Source of the DNA: Myxococcales bacterium UBA1238
GTDB taxonomy: Bacteria > Myxococcota_A > Bradymonadia > UBA7976 > UBA1532
DNA length: 59,409 nt
Reading direction: 5' to 3'
NCBI GenBank assembly: GCA_002309015.1
Contig: DBWM01000067.1
Coordinates: 632 to 60,040, forward strand
Part shown: positions 17,290-25,261 of the stretch, one piece after another
Layout: the number at the start of each line of letters is the position of its first letter
Position numbering within the stretch: position 1 is the stretch's first letter
Translations under genes and position numbers: made by a program
Notes under the pieces: model-generated
What the model was told of the DNA's origin: nothing
Databases searched by the model: none
Seen by the model: only the letters and a program-made list of their open reading frames with translations

Positions 17290-18450
17290 TCAGAGGTTGC
17301 GCTTGTTGTCGTCTTCGGAGGAGGATTTGGAGTTGTTGCCGCTGTTGTTGCCGCTGCTGTTGCTGCTACCGTTGCCGTTGCTGTTGCTGTTGCCGTTGAA
17401 GAAATCGCGGACCTGATCCCAGATGTTGGATCCGAGCTCGCCTAATCCGCCCAAAATGCGGCCCACCTCGCTTTGGGAGGCCTCTTCCTGGTAACTCTTG
17501 GCGCTGTCGTTCACGTCTTTGATAAAAGATTCGGGCTCATTGCGGGTGGTGTACTGGCCGTCGAGAATGCGCTGGTAGTCGCCGTCGTCCACCCATTTTT
17601 TGAGCTCTTTCAGGCGCACGGCCCAGAAGGGGTGGGTTTGGCCTAAGGTGTTCATAATCTTCAGAATATTGTCGCGCAGATCGCCGCCGCGATCGTATTC
17701 GTCGGCCTGCTCCATGAAGGCGTCGAGGTTCAGCTGGTTGCGATCGAATCCGCCGGCGCTCTTGAGCATGGTTCGGTAAGCGATTTCGGGATCCTGAAGG
17801 CAGAGCAGGCCTGCGCGGTCGGCTGTGAGCTCGGATTTGCGATCCCATTCCAAAAACGCAGCGATGATGCCGGTGAGCGCCAGGCTGGGCAGGCTGAAGC
17901 GGCGAAGGCCGAGCTTGAGCAAAAAGACGGCGAGCGTCTTGTAAAGCGCGTGTCCGGAGAGCACATGCCCGAGTTCATGGCCAATCAGAAACCGGAGCTC
18001 GTCGGGGCTGAAAACCGCCACAGTATAAGCATTTGTGACCAAAAAGGGGTGATCAAAGCCGATGGCGCCCGCGTCGACCACGGGGTGATGGGCGACGTAG
18101 AGCTCGGGGATTTCATGAATATCGAGGATCTCACAAGACTCTTGTAATATCTTGTAAACCTTAGGATATTGCGTGGCCGAGCAGCGGACGGTATTGGCGA
18201 GATGCAACAGGCGAATGCTGCGCTCCTGAAAAAGACCGAGCAGTTTGCGGATGACGGTGTCGAGGCCGGGGAGCAACCGCAAACTGCTGAGGGCGGCTTT
18301 ATCGGCCGGATGTTCATAGGTTTTGGGAGAAAGTTGCGAGAATATGACTCTTTTGCGCTCAAAATCTTCTTCCGACTGGCCATTCATCTGGCGAAAGATG
18401 TTTTGAATCGCATCCTTGTAGGGTTCGTTGGGTTCGTTCGGTTCGGTCAT
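17290..18450 (-). CDS. M48-family zinc metalloprotease with Asn/Ser/Gly-rich tail
   Basis: 386 residues from the ATG at 18450 (GAGGGA 4 nt upstream; a longer TTG start at 18462 is less likely). The catalytic motif HELGH (FLIGHELGHVLSGHAL, about residues 155-172) and the downstream ELTADRAGLL supply the third zinc ligand Glu, as in the M48/HtpX/Oma1 group. A hydrophobic stretch (FSLPSLALTGIIAAFL) lies between them. The last 45 residues are low complexity (NGNSNSNGNGSSNSSGNN) and then charged. No signal peptide is seen, so it may be a cytoplasmic or membrane-associated quality-control protease. First gene of a three-gene operon, divergent from recQ. Confidence 0.9.
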   Translation of the reverse strand: MTEPNEPNEPYKDAIQNIFRQMNGQSEEDFERKRVIFSQLSPKTYEHPADKAALSSLRLLPGLDTVIRKLLGLFQERSIRLLHLANTVRCSATQYPKVYKILQESCEILDIHEIPELYVAHHPVVDAGAIGFDHPFLVTNAYTVAVFSPDELRFLIGHELGHVLSGHALYKTLAVFLLKLGLRRFSLPSLALTGIIAAFLEWDRKSELTADRAGLLCLQDPEIAYRTMLKSAGGFDRNQLNLDAFMEQADEYDRGGDLRDNILKIMNTLGQTHPFWAVRLKELKKWVDDGDYQRILDGQYTTRNEPESFIKDVNDSAKSYQEEASQSEVGRILGGLGELGSNIWDQVRDFFNGNSNSNGNGSSNSSGNNSGNNSKSSSEDDNKRNL

Positions 18451-18488
18451 GATGTCCCTCAACGTCGATGTAAACTTGAGCTCAATTG

Positions 18489-20615
18489 ATGGATCATTCT
18501 GATTTTTTACGCGCTGCGCTTCAGCATTACTTTAATTTTGACGATTTTCAAGGCGAACAGCGGGCCATCATCGAAAATATTTTAAGCGGTCGGCCGACCT
18601 TGGCGGTGATGCCAACGGGAGCCGGAAAAAGCCTTTGTTATCAATTGCCTGCGCTGATTTTGCGCGGGGTGACGCTGGTGATTTCGCCGCTGATCGCGCT
18701 CATGAAGGATCAGGTGGATCAGCTGCGGGCGCGCGGGATTCGGGCGGGATTCATCAATTCGAGCCAGCCGTTTGAGATGCAGATGGGGGTTCTCTCGGCC
18801 CTCAGATCTGGTGAGATTGCGCTCTGTTATGTGGCGCCGGAGCGGTTTCGGAATCAGATGTTTATGGATGCGATGCGCCTGCTGCACATCGCGCTGTTTG
18901 CGGTCGACGAGGCGCATTGCATTTCGCAGTGGGGTCACGATTTCAGGCCCGAATATCAAAAACTGGGCGGCGTGATCGCGGAGCTTCGGCCCGAGCGCGT
19001 CTTTGCCTGCACGGCCACCGCAACGGAACAGGTGCGCCGCGATATTTTAACCAGCCTGGGCATCCGGAATGCTGCCGTCCATATCTCCGGATTCTTAAGG
19101 AATAACCTATACTTGGAAGTTGAAAGATGCAGCGGTGAGAATGATCGCGAGGAGCGCGTTTTAAACCATGTCAAACGCGCGCTTCAGGCGCCGTCGGGCG
19201 GGGTGATCGTCTACGCGAGCACGAGAAAACGTGTGGAATCGCTCGCTGCGGCCTGCGCTCAGGCGCTGGGCGAAGCGGTGGTTGCGCAATATCACGCGGG
19301 CATGAGCGATGCGGCGCGGCAGTCGGAGCAGGATCGCTTTATGTCGGGGCAGGCACGGGTGGCGGTGGCGACCAATGCCTTTGGGATGGGGGTCGATCGC
19401 GGCGATGTGCGGGCGGTGATCCATGCGGATTTGCCGCGCACCCTTGAGGGCTATTACCAAGAGATCGGCCGCGCGGGGCGCGATGGGCAGCCTTCGCGTT
19501 GCAGCCTGATCTATTGTCTGATCGATGCCAAAACCCACGAGTTCCTGATCGATCGCGGGCATCCAACCGAACGGGCGGTGACCCTAGTGTACCAGTATGC
19601 GCGCCAGAAAGGTGAAGAAAACGCATTTGATCTCAATGACTTAAAAGACGCGATGCCCGATTCGGAGCTCAAAAAACTTTGCGAAGGTGCGGCGGATCTG
19701 CTGGTCAAAAAGGGGGCCCTGCGCGCGTTGGAGGGCATGCTGTGGTTTACGGGAACCCCTTACAGCGCGCTCGATATCGATTTTGAGGCGCTCAATGCCC
19801 ACCGCGATCACGAATATCAAAAGCTCGATCAAATGAAGCGTTACGTGCAGCAGAGCGGTTGCCGTCACGAGGCGCTGCTCCGCTATTTTGGGGCGCGGTT
19901 TGCGGGCAATTGCCCCGGTTGCGACAGCTGCGAGTTAAAAAAACGGCGGCAGCGCGGCGAGACCGAGTTGGAGGATCGCCCGAGCGAGGCTGAGGTTTCG
20001 GTGGTGCTGCGCGCGCTTTCGGGGGTGGCGAAGGCGGAGGGGCGCTTCGGTGTGCGCAAGGTGGCGGCGATGCTTCAGGGCAGCAAATCTCAAGAGATTT
20101 CAAATACTTCCCTTGTGGACTTGAGCACGTTCGGATGCCTGAGCCATCTCTCGCTCGATCATTGCGTCGGCTTGCTGAGACTTCTGGTCGACAACGGCCT
20201 TTGCGAGATTGAAGGCGAGCAATATCCGCTGCTTCAGATTTCGCCGCACGGCCGCATGGTGATGCGCAAGCAAAAACCCCTCGATTTTCACATCCCGTCG
20301 GTTTACTGCGCGCAGCCTGTCGGAAAGAAGCCCGCAACTCAGGTAAAATCAAAAGAAAAAACGGCTTCGATGCAGCCCGTTCCGGAGGATTTGGCGGCGG
20401 CTTTGAAGGCCACCCGGCTGGCCATCGCCAGGGAGCGCAAGCTGCCCAGTTACTGCGTGATGCACGATTCCACCTTGTTCTACCTGGCGTCCGAACGGCC
20501 CACGGATCGGGCGGGATTCTTAAAGATTCCGGGGCTTGGGGCGCAAAAATGGGCGGATTTTGGGGAACGGTTTCTCGCGGTCATTAAAGAGTTCCAGAAC
20601 AAAAAACGCGTGTGA
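18489..20615 (+). CDS. recQ: ATP-dependent DNA helicase RecQ
   Basis: 708 residues starting at the second possible codon (ATG 18489; the TTG just before it is not needed). Helicase motifs in order: Q-motif/FQGEQRAI (about 20), Walker A MPTGAGKS, motif Ia SPLIALMKDQ, DEAH box AVDEAHCISQWGHDFRPEY, motif III ACTATAT, and motifs V-VI TNAFGMGVDRGDVRAVIH and QEIGRAGRDG. RQC zinc cluster: C(RHEALLRYFG)...CPGCDSC. A HRDC domain closes the protein (LAAALKATRLAIARERKLPSY). It unwinds recombination intermediates and stalled forks. First gene of a plus-strand operon with pepP, mvaD and mvaK2. Only 38 bp separate its start from the divergent M48 start. Confidence 0.97.
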   Translation: MDHSDFLRAALQHYFNFDDFQGEQRAIIENILSGRPTLAVMPTGAGKSLCYQLPALILRGVTLVISPLIALMKDQVDQLRARGIRAGFINSSQPFEMQMGVLSALRSGEIALCYVAPERFRNQMFMDAMRLLHIALFAVDEAHCISQWGHDFRPEYQKLGGVIAELRPERVFACTATATEQVRRDILTSLGIRNAAVHISGFLRNNLYLEVERCSGENDREERVLNHVKRALQAPSGGVIVYASTRKRVESLAAACAQALGEAVVAQYHAGMSDAARQSEQDRFMSGQARVAVATNAFGMGVDRGDVRAVIHADLPRTLEGYYQEIGRAGRDGQPSRCSLIYCLIDAKTHEFLIDRGHPTERAVTLVYQYARQKGEENAFDLNDLKDAMPDSELKKLCEGAADLLVKKGALRALEGMLWFTGTPYSALDIDFEALNAHRDHEYQKLDQMKRYVQQSGCRHEALLRYFGARFAGNCPGCDSCELKKRRQRGETELEDRPSEAEVSVVLRALSGVAKAEGRFGVRKVAAMLQGSKSQEISNTSLVDLSTFGCLSHLSLDHCVGLLRLLVDNGLCEIEGEQYPLLQISPHGRMVMRKQKPLDFHIPSVYCAQPVGKKPATQVKSKEKTASMQPVPEDLAAALKATRLAIARERKLPSYCVMHDSTLFYLASERPTDRAGFLKIPGLGAQKWADFGERFLAVIKEFQNKKRV

Positions 20616-20633
20616 CATCTGGAGTTAAAAGAC

Positions 20634-21947
20634 ATGTACATATCCCGTCGTCAGCAGGTTTTGAATTCGCTCGGTGAGGCTTCGGCCATCGTCTTTGCCG
20701 CCACCGAAAAGCTGCGCAACAACGATTGCGATTACAGCTACCGTCAGGATTCGGATTTTTATTATCTGACCGGCTTTGAGGAGCCCGAAGCGGTGCTCGT
20801 TCTGGCGCCCATGCTGCCCGAAGGTGAGCGCGTGACGCTGTTTTTGCGCGAGCGGGATCCGAAGATGGAGGTGTGGTTTGGCGAGCGTTTGGGTGTGGAG
20901 CGGGCGCCTGAGGCGTTAAAGGTCGATCGCGCTTTTGGCATTTCAAAACTGGGCGAGATGCTGCCCGGATTGCTGAAGGGCAGCCGCAAACTGTATCACA
21001 CGCTGGGCGACGAGGAGCGCGATCGCACGGTTTTGGGCGCGGTCAAAGCGGCGCAGCGTATGCGCAGGACGGGCGCAGAAACCCCCGATGAAATCTGCGA
21101 CTTAGCCGGTTTATTGCACGAGCGCAGGCTGTTCAAAACCCCCGAGGAGATCGAGCTCATGAAGCGGGCTGCCGAGGTTTCGGCCTTTGGTTTTGAGCGC
21201 GCGATGGCCGAATGCTGCCCGGGCATTTTTGAATATCAGCTGCAGGCCATCATGGAATACGAATGGGCGATGCGGGGATCGCGGCGCGTGGCCTTTGAAA
21301 CGATCGTCGCGAGCGGCCGTCACGCCTGCGTTTTGCATTACGTGGGCAATCAGGATCGCATCAAAGCGGACGATTTGGTGCTGGTCGATGCGGGCTGCGA
21401 ATTCGGCTATTACGCGAGCGATATTTCGCGCACCTGGCCCTGCGGCGGCGCTTTTACGAAGCCCCAAAAAGAGGTTTACGAGATCGTATTAAAGGCCAAC
21501 AAAGCCGGCATCGCCGCCTGCAAGCGCGGGTTCAGATTCGACGACGTGCATATGGCCGCCGTCCGCGTGCTGGTTGAAGGCCTGATTTCATTGGGGATTT
21601 GCAAGGGCACCGTGGACGAGGTGATCGCCAGCGAAACTTACAAGCCTTATTACATGCACCGCACGAGCCATTGGGTGGGCATGGATGTGCACGATGTGGG
21701 GCGCTATTGCGTCGACGGTCAGTCGCGACCGCTGGAGCCGGGCATGGTTTTGACCGTCGAGCCGGGCTTGTATCTTTCTCCCGATGCACAGGAAATTCCT
21801 GAGCAATATCGCGGAATTGGCGTTCGCATCGAGGATGACGTGCTCTGCACTGACGGCGAACCTGTGGTGCTGACGGCCTCCATTCCGAAAGAGATTGCGG
21901 ATTTGGAAGCGCTCGTGGGCTCTCGCGCAAAGATCGCGCTGGCTTAA
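20634..21947 (+). CDS. pepP: Xaa-Pro aminopeptidase (M24B)
   Basis: 437 residues. GGAG precedes the ATG by 9 nt. The N-terminal AMP_N domain (SRRQQVLNSLG ... FYYLTGFEEPEAVLVL) is followed by the pita-bread fold with di-metal ligands: DLVLVDAGCEFGYYASDISRTWP (two Asp), the TSHWVGMDVHDVG His, MVLTVEPGLYL Glu and GVRIEDDVL Glu. It removes N-terminal residues next to proline in the cytoplasm. Length and motifs are typical of PepP. It starts 18 bp after recQ and ends 1 bp before mvaD. Confidence 0.96.
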   Translation: MYISRRQQVLNSLGEASAIVFAATEKLRNNDCDYSYRQDSDFYYLTGFEEPEAVLVLAPMLPEGERVTLFLRERDPKMEVWFGERLGVERAPEALKVDRAFGISKLGEMLPGLLKGSRKLYHTLGDEERDRTVLGAVKAAQRMRRTGAETPDEICDLAGLLHERRLFKTPEEIELMKRAAEVSAFGFERAMAECCPGIFEYQLQAIMEYEWAMRGSRRVAFETIVASGRHACVLHYVGNQDRIKADDLVLVDAGCEFGYYASDISRTWPCGGAFTKPQKEVYEIVLKANKAGIAACKRGFRFDDVHMAAVRVLVEGLISLGICKGTVDEVIASETYKPYYMHRTSHWVGMDVHDVGRYCVDGQSRPLEPGMVLTVEPGLYLSPDAQEIPEQYRGIGVRIEDDVLCTDGEPVVLTASIPKEIADLEALVGSRAKIALA

Positions 21948-21948
21948 G

Positions 21949-22917
21949 ATGCGGGCCGTCGCAGAAGCGGGGATCAACGTTGCCCTGATCAAATATTGGG
22001 GCAAGCGCGATGCGTCGCAAAACCTGCCCGCTGTGAGCAGTCTGGCGCTGACCTTAAAATCGCCCGGCACAAAGACCTCGGTGGAATTTGTGCCGTCGCT
22101 CTCGGCGGATCAGTTCGAGCTCAACGGCGAACCCTGCGAAGATAAAGGCGTTTTGGCTTGTCTGGACGAAGTGCGCGCGCTTTCGGGCCTGGATCTGAGA
22201 GCGCGGGTCGTGAGTCAGAACAGCGTGCTGACGGCGAGCGGCCTGGCGAGTTCGGCGAGCGGATTTGCGGCGTTGGGGGTTGCGGCCTGGTGTGCGGCGG
22301 GGCTGCCGTTTGAGGCGGAATCGCCCAGGCCGGAGTTGGTGCATCTGGTGCGCAGGGGCTCGGGATCGGCGCCGCGATCGCTGCTTGGGGGCCTCGTGGA
22401 GCTCGATCGCGAGACGGGGCTCGTGCATCAGCTGCTGTCGCCGGAAGATTGCCCGTATCGCCTGGTGATCGCGGTGTTGTCACATCAAAAAAAGGCGGTT
22501 TCGTCCCGCGAGGGCATGCGGCGCACCGTGCAGACTTCGCCCTATTTTGCGGATTTTGCGGCGTCCAACGCATCCGATCTGGCAGCGGCCAAAGAAGCCA
22601 TAAAGTCGAGCAATTTTGAGCAGTTAGGAGCTGCGATGGAGCGATCCACCTGGCGCATGCATGCGGCGATGATCGCTTCCGATCCGCCGCTTCGCTACAT
22701 GACTTCGGGCAGCCTGCGGGTGATCGAGCGGCTTGAAGCGCTTCGCGCCGAGGGAATTCCCGTGTTTTTTACGGAGGATGCGGGCCCGCAGGTGAAGGCG
22801 CTTTGCAGGACGGAGCATCTTTCGCAGCTGTTGGACGCGCTGCGATCTTTGTCCGAACCGCTCGATTTGCAATGGGCGGAGCCTGGGCCCGGTGCTCGCT
22901 GCTGGATTGAGGCGTAA
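21949..22917 (+). CDS. mvaD: Diphosphomevalonate decarboxylase
   Basis: 322 residues from the ATG at 21949 (TAAGATG junction with pepP). GHMP-fold signature: N-terminal AGINVALIKYWGKRD and ASNLPAVSSLALTL, phosphate loop TASGLASSASGFAAL, and GSGSAPRSLLGGLVEL, where most family members have GSGSACRS. These are specific to the ATP-dependent mevalonate-5-diphosphate decarboxylase that yields isopentenyl diphosphate. The Cys-to-Pro change in GSGSA(C)RS is a minor oddity. The neighbouring kinase gene supports the mevalonate pathway assignment. Confidence 0.92.
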   Translation: MRAVAEAGINVALIKYWGKRDASQNLPAVSSLALTLKSPGTKTSVEFVPSLSADQFELNGEPCEDKGVLACLDEVRALSGLDLRARVVSQNSVLTASGLASSASGFAALGVAAWCAAGLPFEAESPRPELVHLVRRGSGSAPRSLLGGLVELDRETGLVHQLLSPEDCPYRLVIAVLSHQKKAVSSREGMRRTVQTSPYFADFAASNASDLAAAKEAIKSSNFEQLGAAMERSTWRMHAAMIASDPPLRYMTSGSLRVIERLEALRAEGIPVFFTEDAGPQVKALCRTEHLSQLLDALRSLSEPLDLQWAEPGPGARCWIEA

Positions 22918-23850
22918 ATGCAAGTCCCCGGAAAAATAATGCTTTTTGGCGAATATGCGGTGCTCGACGGGGCGCTTGCGGTCCTGACGCCGGTGGATCG
23001 CTTCGTGACCTGCACCGTCGATCCCGGGGGACCTCAGCCGCCTCTGGTCAGACAGCTTTTGCCTCAGGGCGAGCGCGAATTTGAGCCGATTGCAAGCCAT
23101 CTGCAGGCGCAGTTTGAGGGCATTAAAGGACGCTATCTGCTCGATATGAGGGCGTTTTTTGATGCATCGGGAAAGCTTGGCCTGGGAAGCAGTGCGGCGG
23201 GGACGGTCGCGCTTGCGCGCGCCTTTTTTGAGGCCAGCCACCGGACGCCTTCGCTCGAAGAGCTGTTTTTGACGGCGCAGCGGGCCCATCGCGCGGCTCA
23301 GGGCGTGGGCTCGGGAGCCGACATCGCGGTTTGTTGCTTACAGAAGCTCTGCGCATACCGCTGGGACGAGGCGAATTTTTATGGGCAATTTAATGAATTA
23401 GAGGACGCGGGCCATCTTTTGGATGATGTTTGGGCGGTTGTGACCCAAAAGCCCGCAAATACGCCCAGTTTGGTGAAGCAAATGAAGCTTTACGCCCAGG
23501 CGCATCCACAGATTTATGCCCGCCATATGCAAGCGATCTCGGATGCCTCGGAGATGGGTTGTAACGCGTTGAAAACAAACGACTTTTATATGTTGCAGCG
23601 CGCAGTGTACCGGGGGCGGGAGGCGCTGATTGCGCTTTCAAAAGATGCGCAGATTCCCGTTTGGAGCGAGGTCCATCAGCAGGTGGCGCAGGTTTTGGAT
23701 CCGCTCGGTGTGCCGTTTAAACCCACGGGCGCAGGCGTGGGCGACCTGATTTGGATTTTGCCTCAGAAAAATGAAGCAAAATTGGCTCTAAAAGCGCTTA
23801 CAGCGGCTCATTTTCCGTCGCTCAGGTTTAAAAAAACGGTTTGTTTTTAA
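22918..23850 (+). CDS. mvaK2: GHMP kinase, probable phosphomevalonate kinase
   Basis: 310 residues, beginning directly after the mvaD stop codon. Motifs: VPGKIMLFGEYAVLDG (N-terminal GHMP signature), KLGLGSSAAGTVALA (ATP phosphate loop; KYGLGSSAA is usual in phosphomevalonate kinases), QGVGSGADIAV, and a C-terminal KPTGAGVGDLIWIL. The GSGAD phrase and the linkage to mvaD favour phosphomevalonate kinase over mevalonate kinase. It would convert phosphomevalonate to diphosphomevalonate, the substrate of the upstream enzyme. Other pathway genes (mvaK1, mvaS, mvaA, fni) are not in the window. Confidence 0.8.
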   Translation: MQVPGKIMLFGEYAVLDGALAVLTPVDRFVTCTVDPGGPQPPLVRQLLPQGEREFEPIASHLQAQFEGIKGRYLLDMRAFFDASGKLGLGSSAAGTVALARAFFEASHRTPSLEELFLTAQRAHRAAQGVGSGADIAVCCLQKLCAYRWDEANFYGQFNELEDAGHLLDDVWAVVTQKPANTPSLVKQMKLYAQAHPQIYARHMQAISDASEMGCNALKTNDFYMLQRAVYRGREALIALSKDAQIPVWSEVHQQVAQVLDPLGVPFKPTGAGVGDLIWILPQKNEAKLALKALTAAHFPSLRFKKTVCF

Positions 23851-24010
23851 CAGGTTATCGAAATCGATATTTAACTGAGAATGAGTTTTCATGAGGGACA
23901 AACCTTGTAATTCGGAGATCGATTTGGCACACTCAGAAGCGTTCAGGCAGGGTCGCCGAACAAGCTCTTTTAGGCCAAATCACTAAAAACTCTAACTCGA
24001 GGGTCACCAA

Positions 24011-25030
24011 ATGAGAATCAACGAGCTCACTGAGATCAAGACACAGTTCAAGCTGGAGAACAACGCTACCTTCCATATCAAGGGCAGCAGCGTAGATCCG
24101 CTGATCAAGTACCTTGAACAACATATGGAGCATCCGAGAATTGACGACGTCGAAAAGCTGATCGGCGCCATCCCTGCAGACAAGCGCGCGAAGTACAAGA
24201 AGACCTTGAACCTGATCGCGACTTATGTCCTTGTGAGCCAGCCTGAAGCTCAGGTTATCATCGGTGTTTCGAGCGATCGTGATGCCCTCTTGGCGGCTCT
24301 GAAGGATCTCTGCATCAACAACAGCATGTCGAGCCAGATGCTTTCCACCGGCCGCAATGCTGATGCGATCAAGAGCTCTTTCATGTATTTCATGGCCTGC
24401 CTCACCAAAGAGCGCGATCGCGTTCTCTACACCCAGAAGCATCAGATGGCTTTGATGGAGAAGCTGAAGGACGGTTCTATCGCTCTGACGCCTGGCCGCA
24501 TCAAGAATCCTGCTGAATATGGTGCAGGCAATGTGAAGGACGCCTATGAGAAGGCCGCCCGCTTCGTCGCTGACGCCTCCTCTTCCTTCAGCGGCAAGAG
24601 CAAGGAAGATCAGGCGAAGATCGTCTTCGATCTGGCGAACCAGCTGCGCGACATGGTCATGATGCGCTTCCCCATCAACTCCGCTGAAGGCGTCCTCAAG
24701 CTTCACGAGAAGCTCGTGGGCAAGTTCGTGGAAGGCAAGAACATGAGGACGATGAACCACCAGGCCGCCGTCCCCACCTTGTCCGACAAGCTGGGTCACG
24801 CGATGATGCTTTACGGTCTCCGCGGCATCGAGAAGTTCCCGGTTTCTTCCAACCTCGGTCTCTACATCTGCGGCGAAATCATCAACGCCCACGGCTTCGT
24901 CGATGGCAACGGCCGCGCTGCCCGCAGCGCGATGGCGCTCTGCCAGTTGATCGCCACCGGTGGCCAGAGCTTCGATGCACCCTCCGCTGACTACGACAAA
25001 GAGCTCCACGGCTTGAATCACACCGTCTGA
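24011..25030 (+). CDS. Fic-domain protein (predicted AMP-transferase family)
   Basis: 339 residues; GAGGGT lies 6 nt before the ATG. The C-terminus carries a complete Fic motif AHGFVDGNGRAAR (H294, F296, D298, G299, N300, G301, R302, R305), preceded by a helix with LKLHEKLVGKFVEGKNMR as in Fic folds. All residues needed for nucleotide transfer are present. Helical N-terminal ~210 residues are not recognised. No clear [S/T]xxxE[G/N] inhibitory motif was found. There is no toxin-antitoxin partner next to it: the gene stands alone between the mvaK2 end and its own terminator. Codon use is biased like a highly expressed gene, unusual for Fic toxins. Confidence 0.8.
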   Translation: MRINELTEIKTQFKLENNATFHIKGSSVDPLIKYLEQHMEHPRIDDVEKLIGAIPADKRAKYKKTLNLIATYVLVSQPEAQVIIGVSSDRDALLAALKDLCINNSMSSQMLSTGRNADAIKSSFMYFMACLTKERDRVLYTQKHQMALMEKLKDGSIALTPGRIKNPAEYGAGNVKDAYEKAARFVADASSSFSGKSKEDQAKIVFDLANQLRDMVMMRFPINSAEGVLKLHEKLVGKFVEGKNMRTMNHQAAVPTLSDKLGHAMMLYGLRGIEKFPVSSNLGLYICGEIINAHGFVDGNGRAARSAMALCQLIATGGQSFDAPSADYDKELHGLNHTV

Positions 25031-25053
25031 TCTCTGAGATCTCAGTGGCTTTA

Positions 25054-25087
25054 AAAGGGAATCCTCGAAAGAGGGTTCCCTTTTTTT
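25054..25087 (+). terminator. Rho-independent terminator of the Fic gene
   Basis: 13-bp stem (one G-T pair) closed by a GAAA tetraloop, left arm AAAGGGAATCCTC and right arm GAGGGTTCCCTTT, running into seven T. Starts 23 bp after the stop codon. Confidence 0.96.
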
Positions 25088-25117
25088 ATGTCTGAGTTTC
25101 GTTCACCCAATCGATGC

Positions 25118-25137
25118 TCATCTCTCTTTAGAGATGA
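25118..25137. repeat. Perfect 8-bp inverted repeat, 4-nt loop
   Basis: TCATCTCT-CTTT-AGAGATGA lies between the Fic terminator and the end of the minus-strand fusion gene. No T-run follows on either strand, so it is not a classical terminator. It could be an operator-like or RNA hairpin element. Confidence 0.5.
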
Positions 25138-25261
25138 AGGCTGGCTCACTCGAATCAACGAGATAAGGTGTGATCGCTCGTCTTTTGGCTTTGCGCTTAT
25201 ATGTCAGAAGTGAAAAGATCGGTGTCCTTTTGAATCCGAAACGAGAAGTTGTGCTTTAAGC

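Noticed and set aside
23927..23945. TGGCAC before the Fic gene as a sigma54 promoter
   Set aside because: The -12 TTGC element is not at the required spacing.
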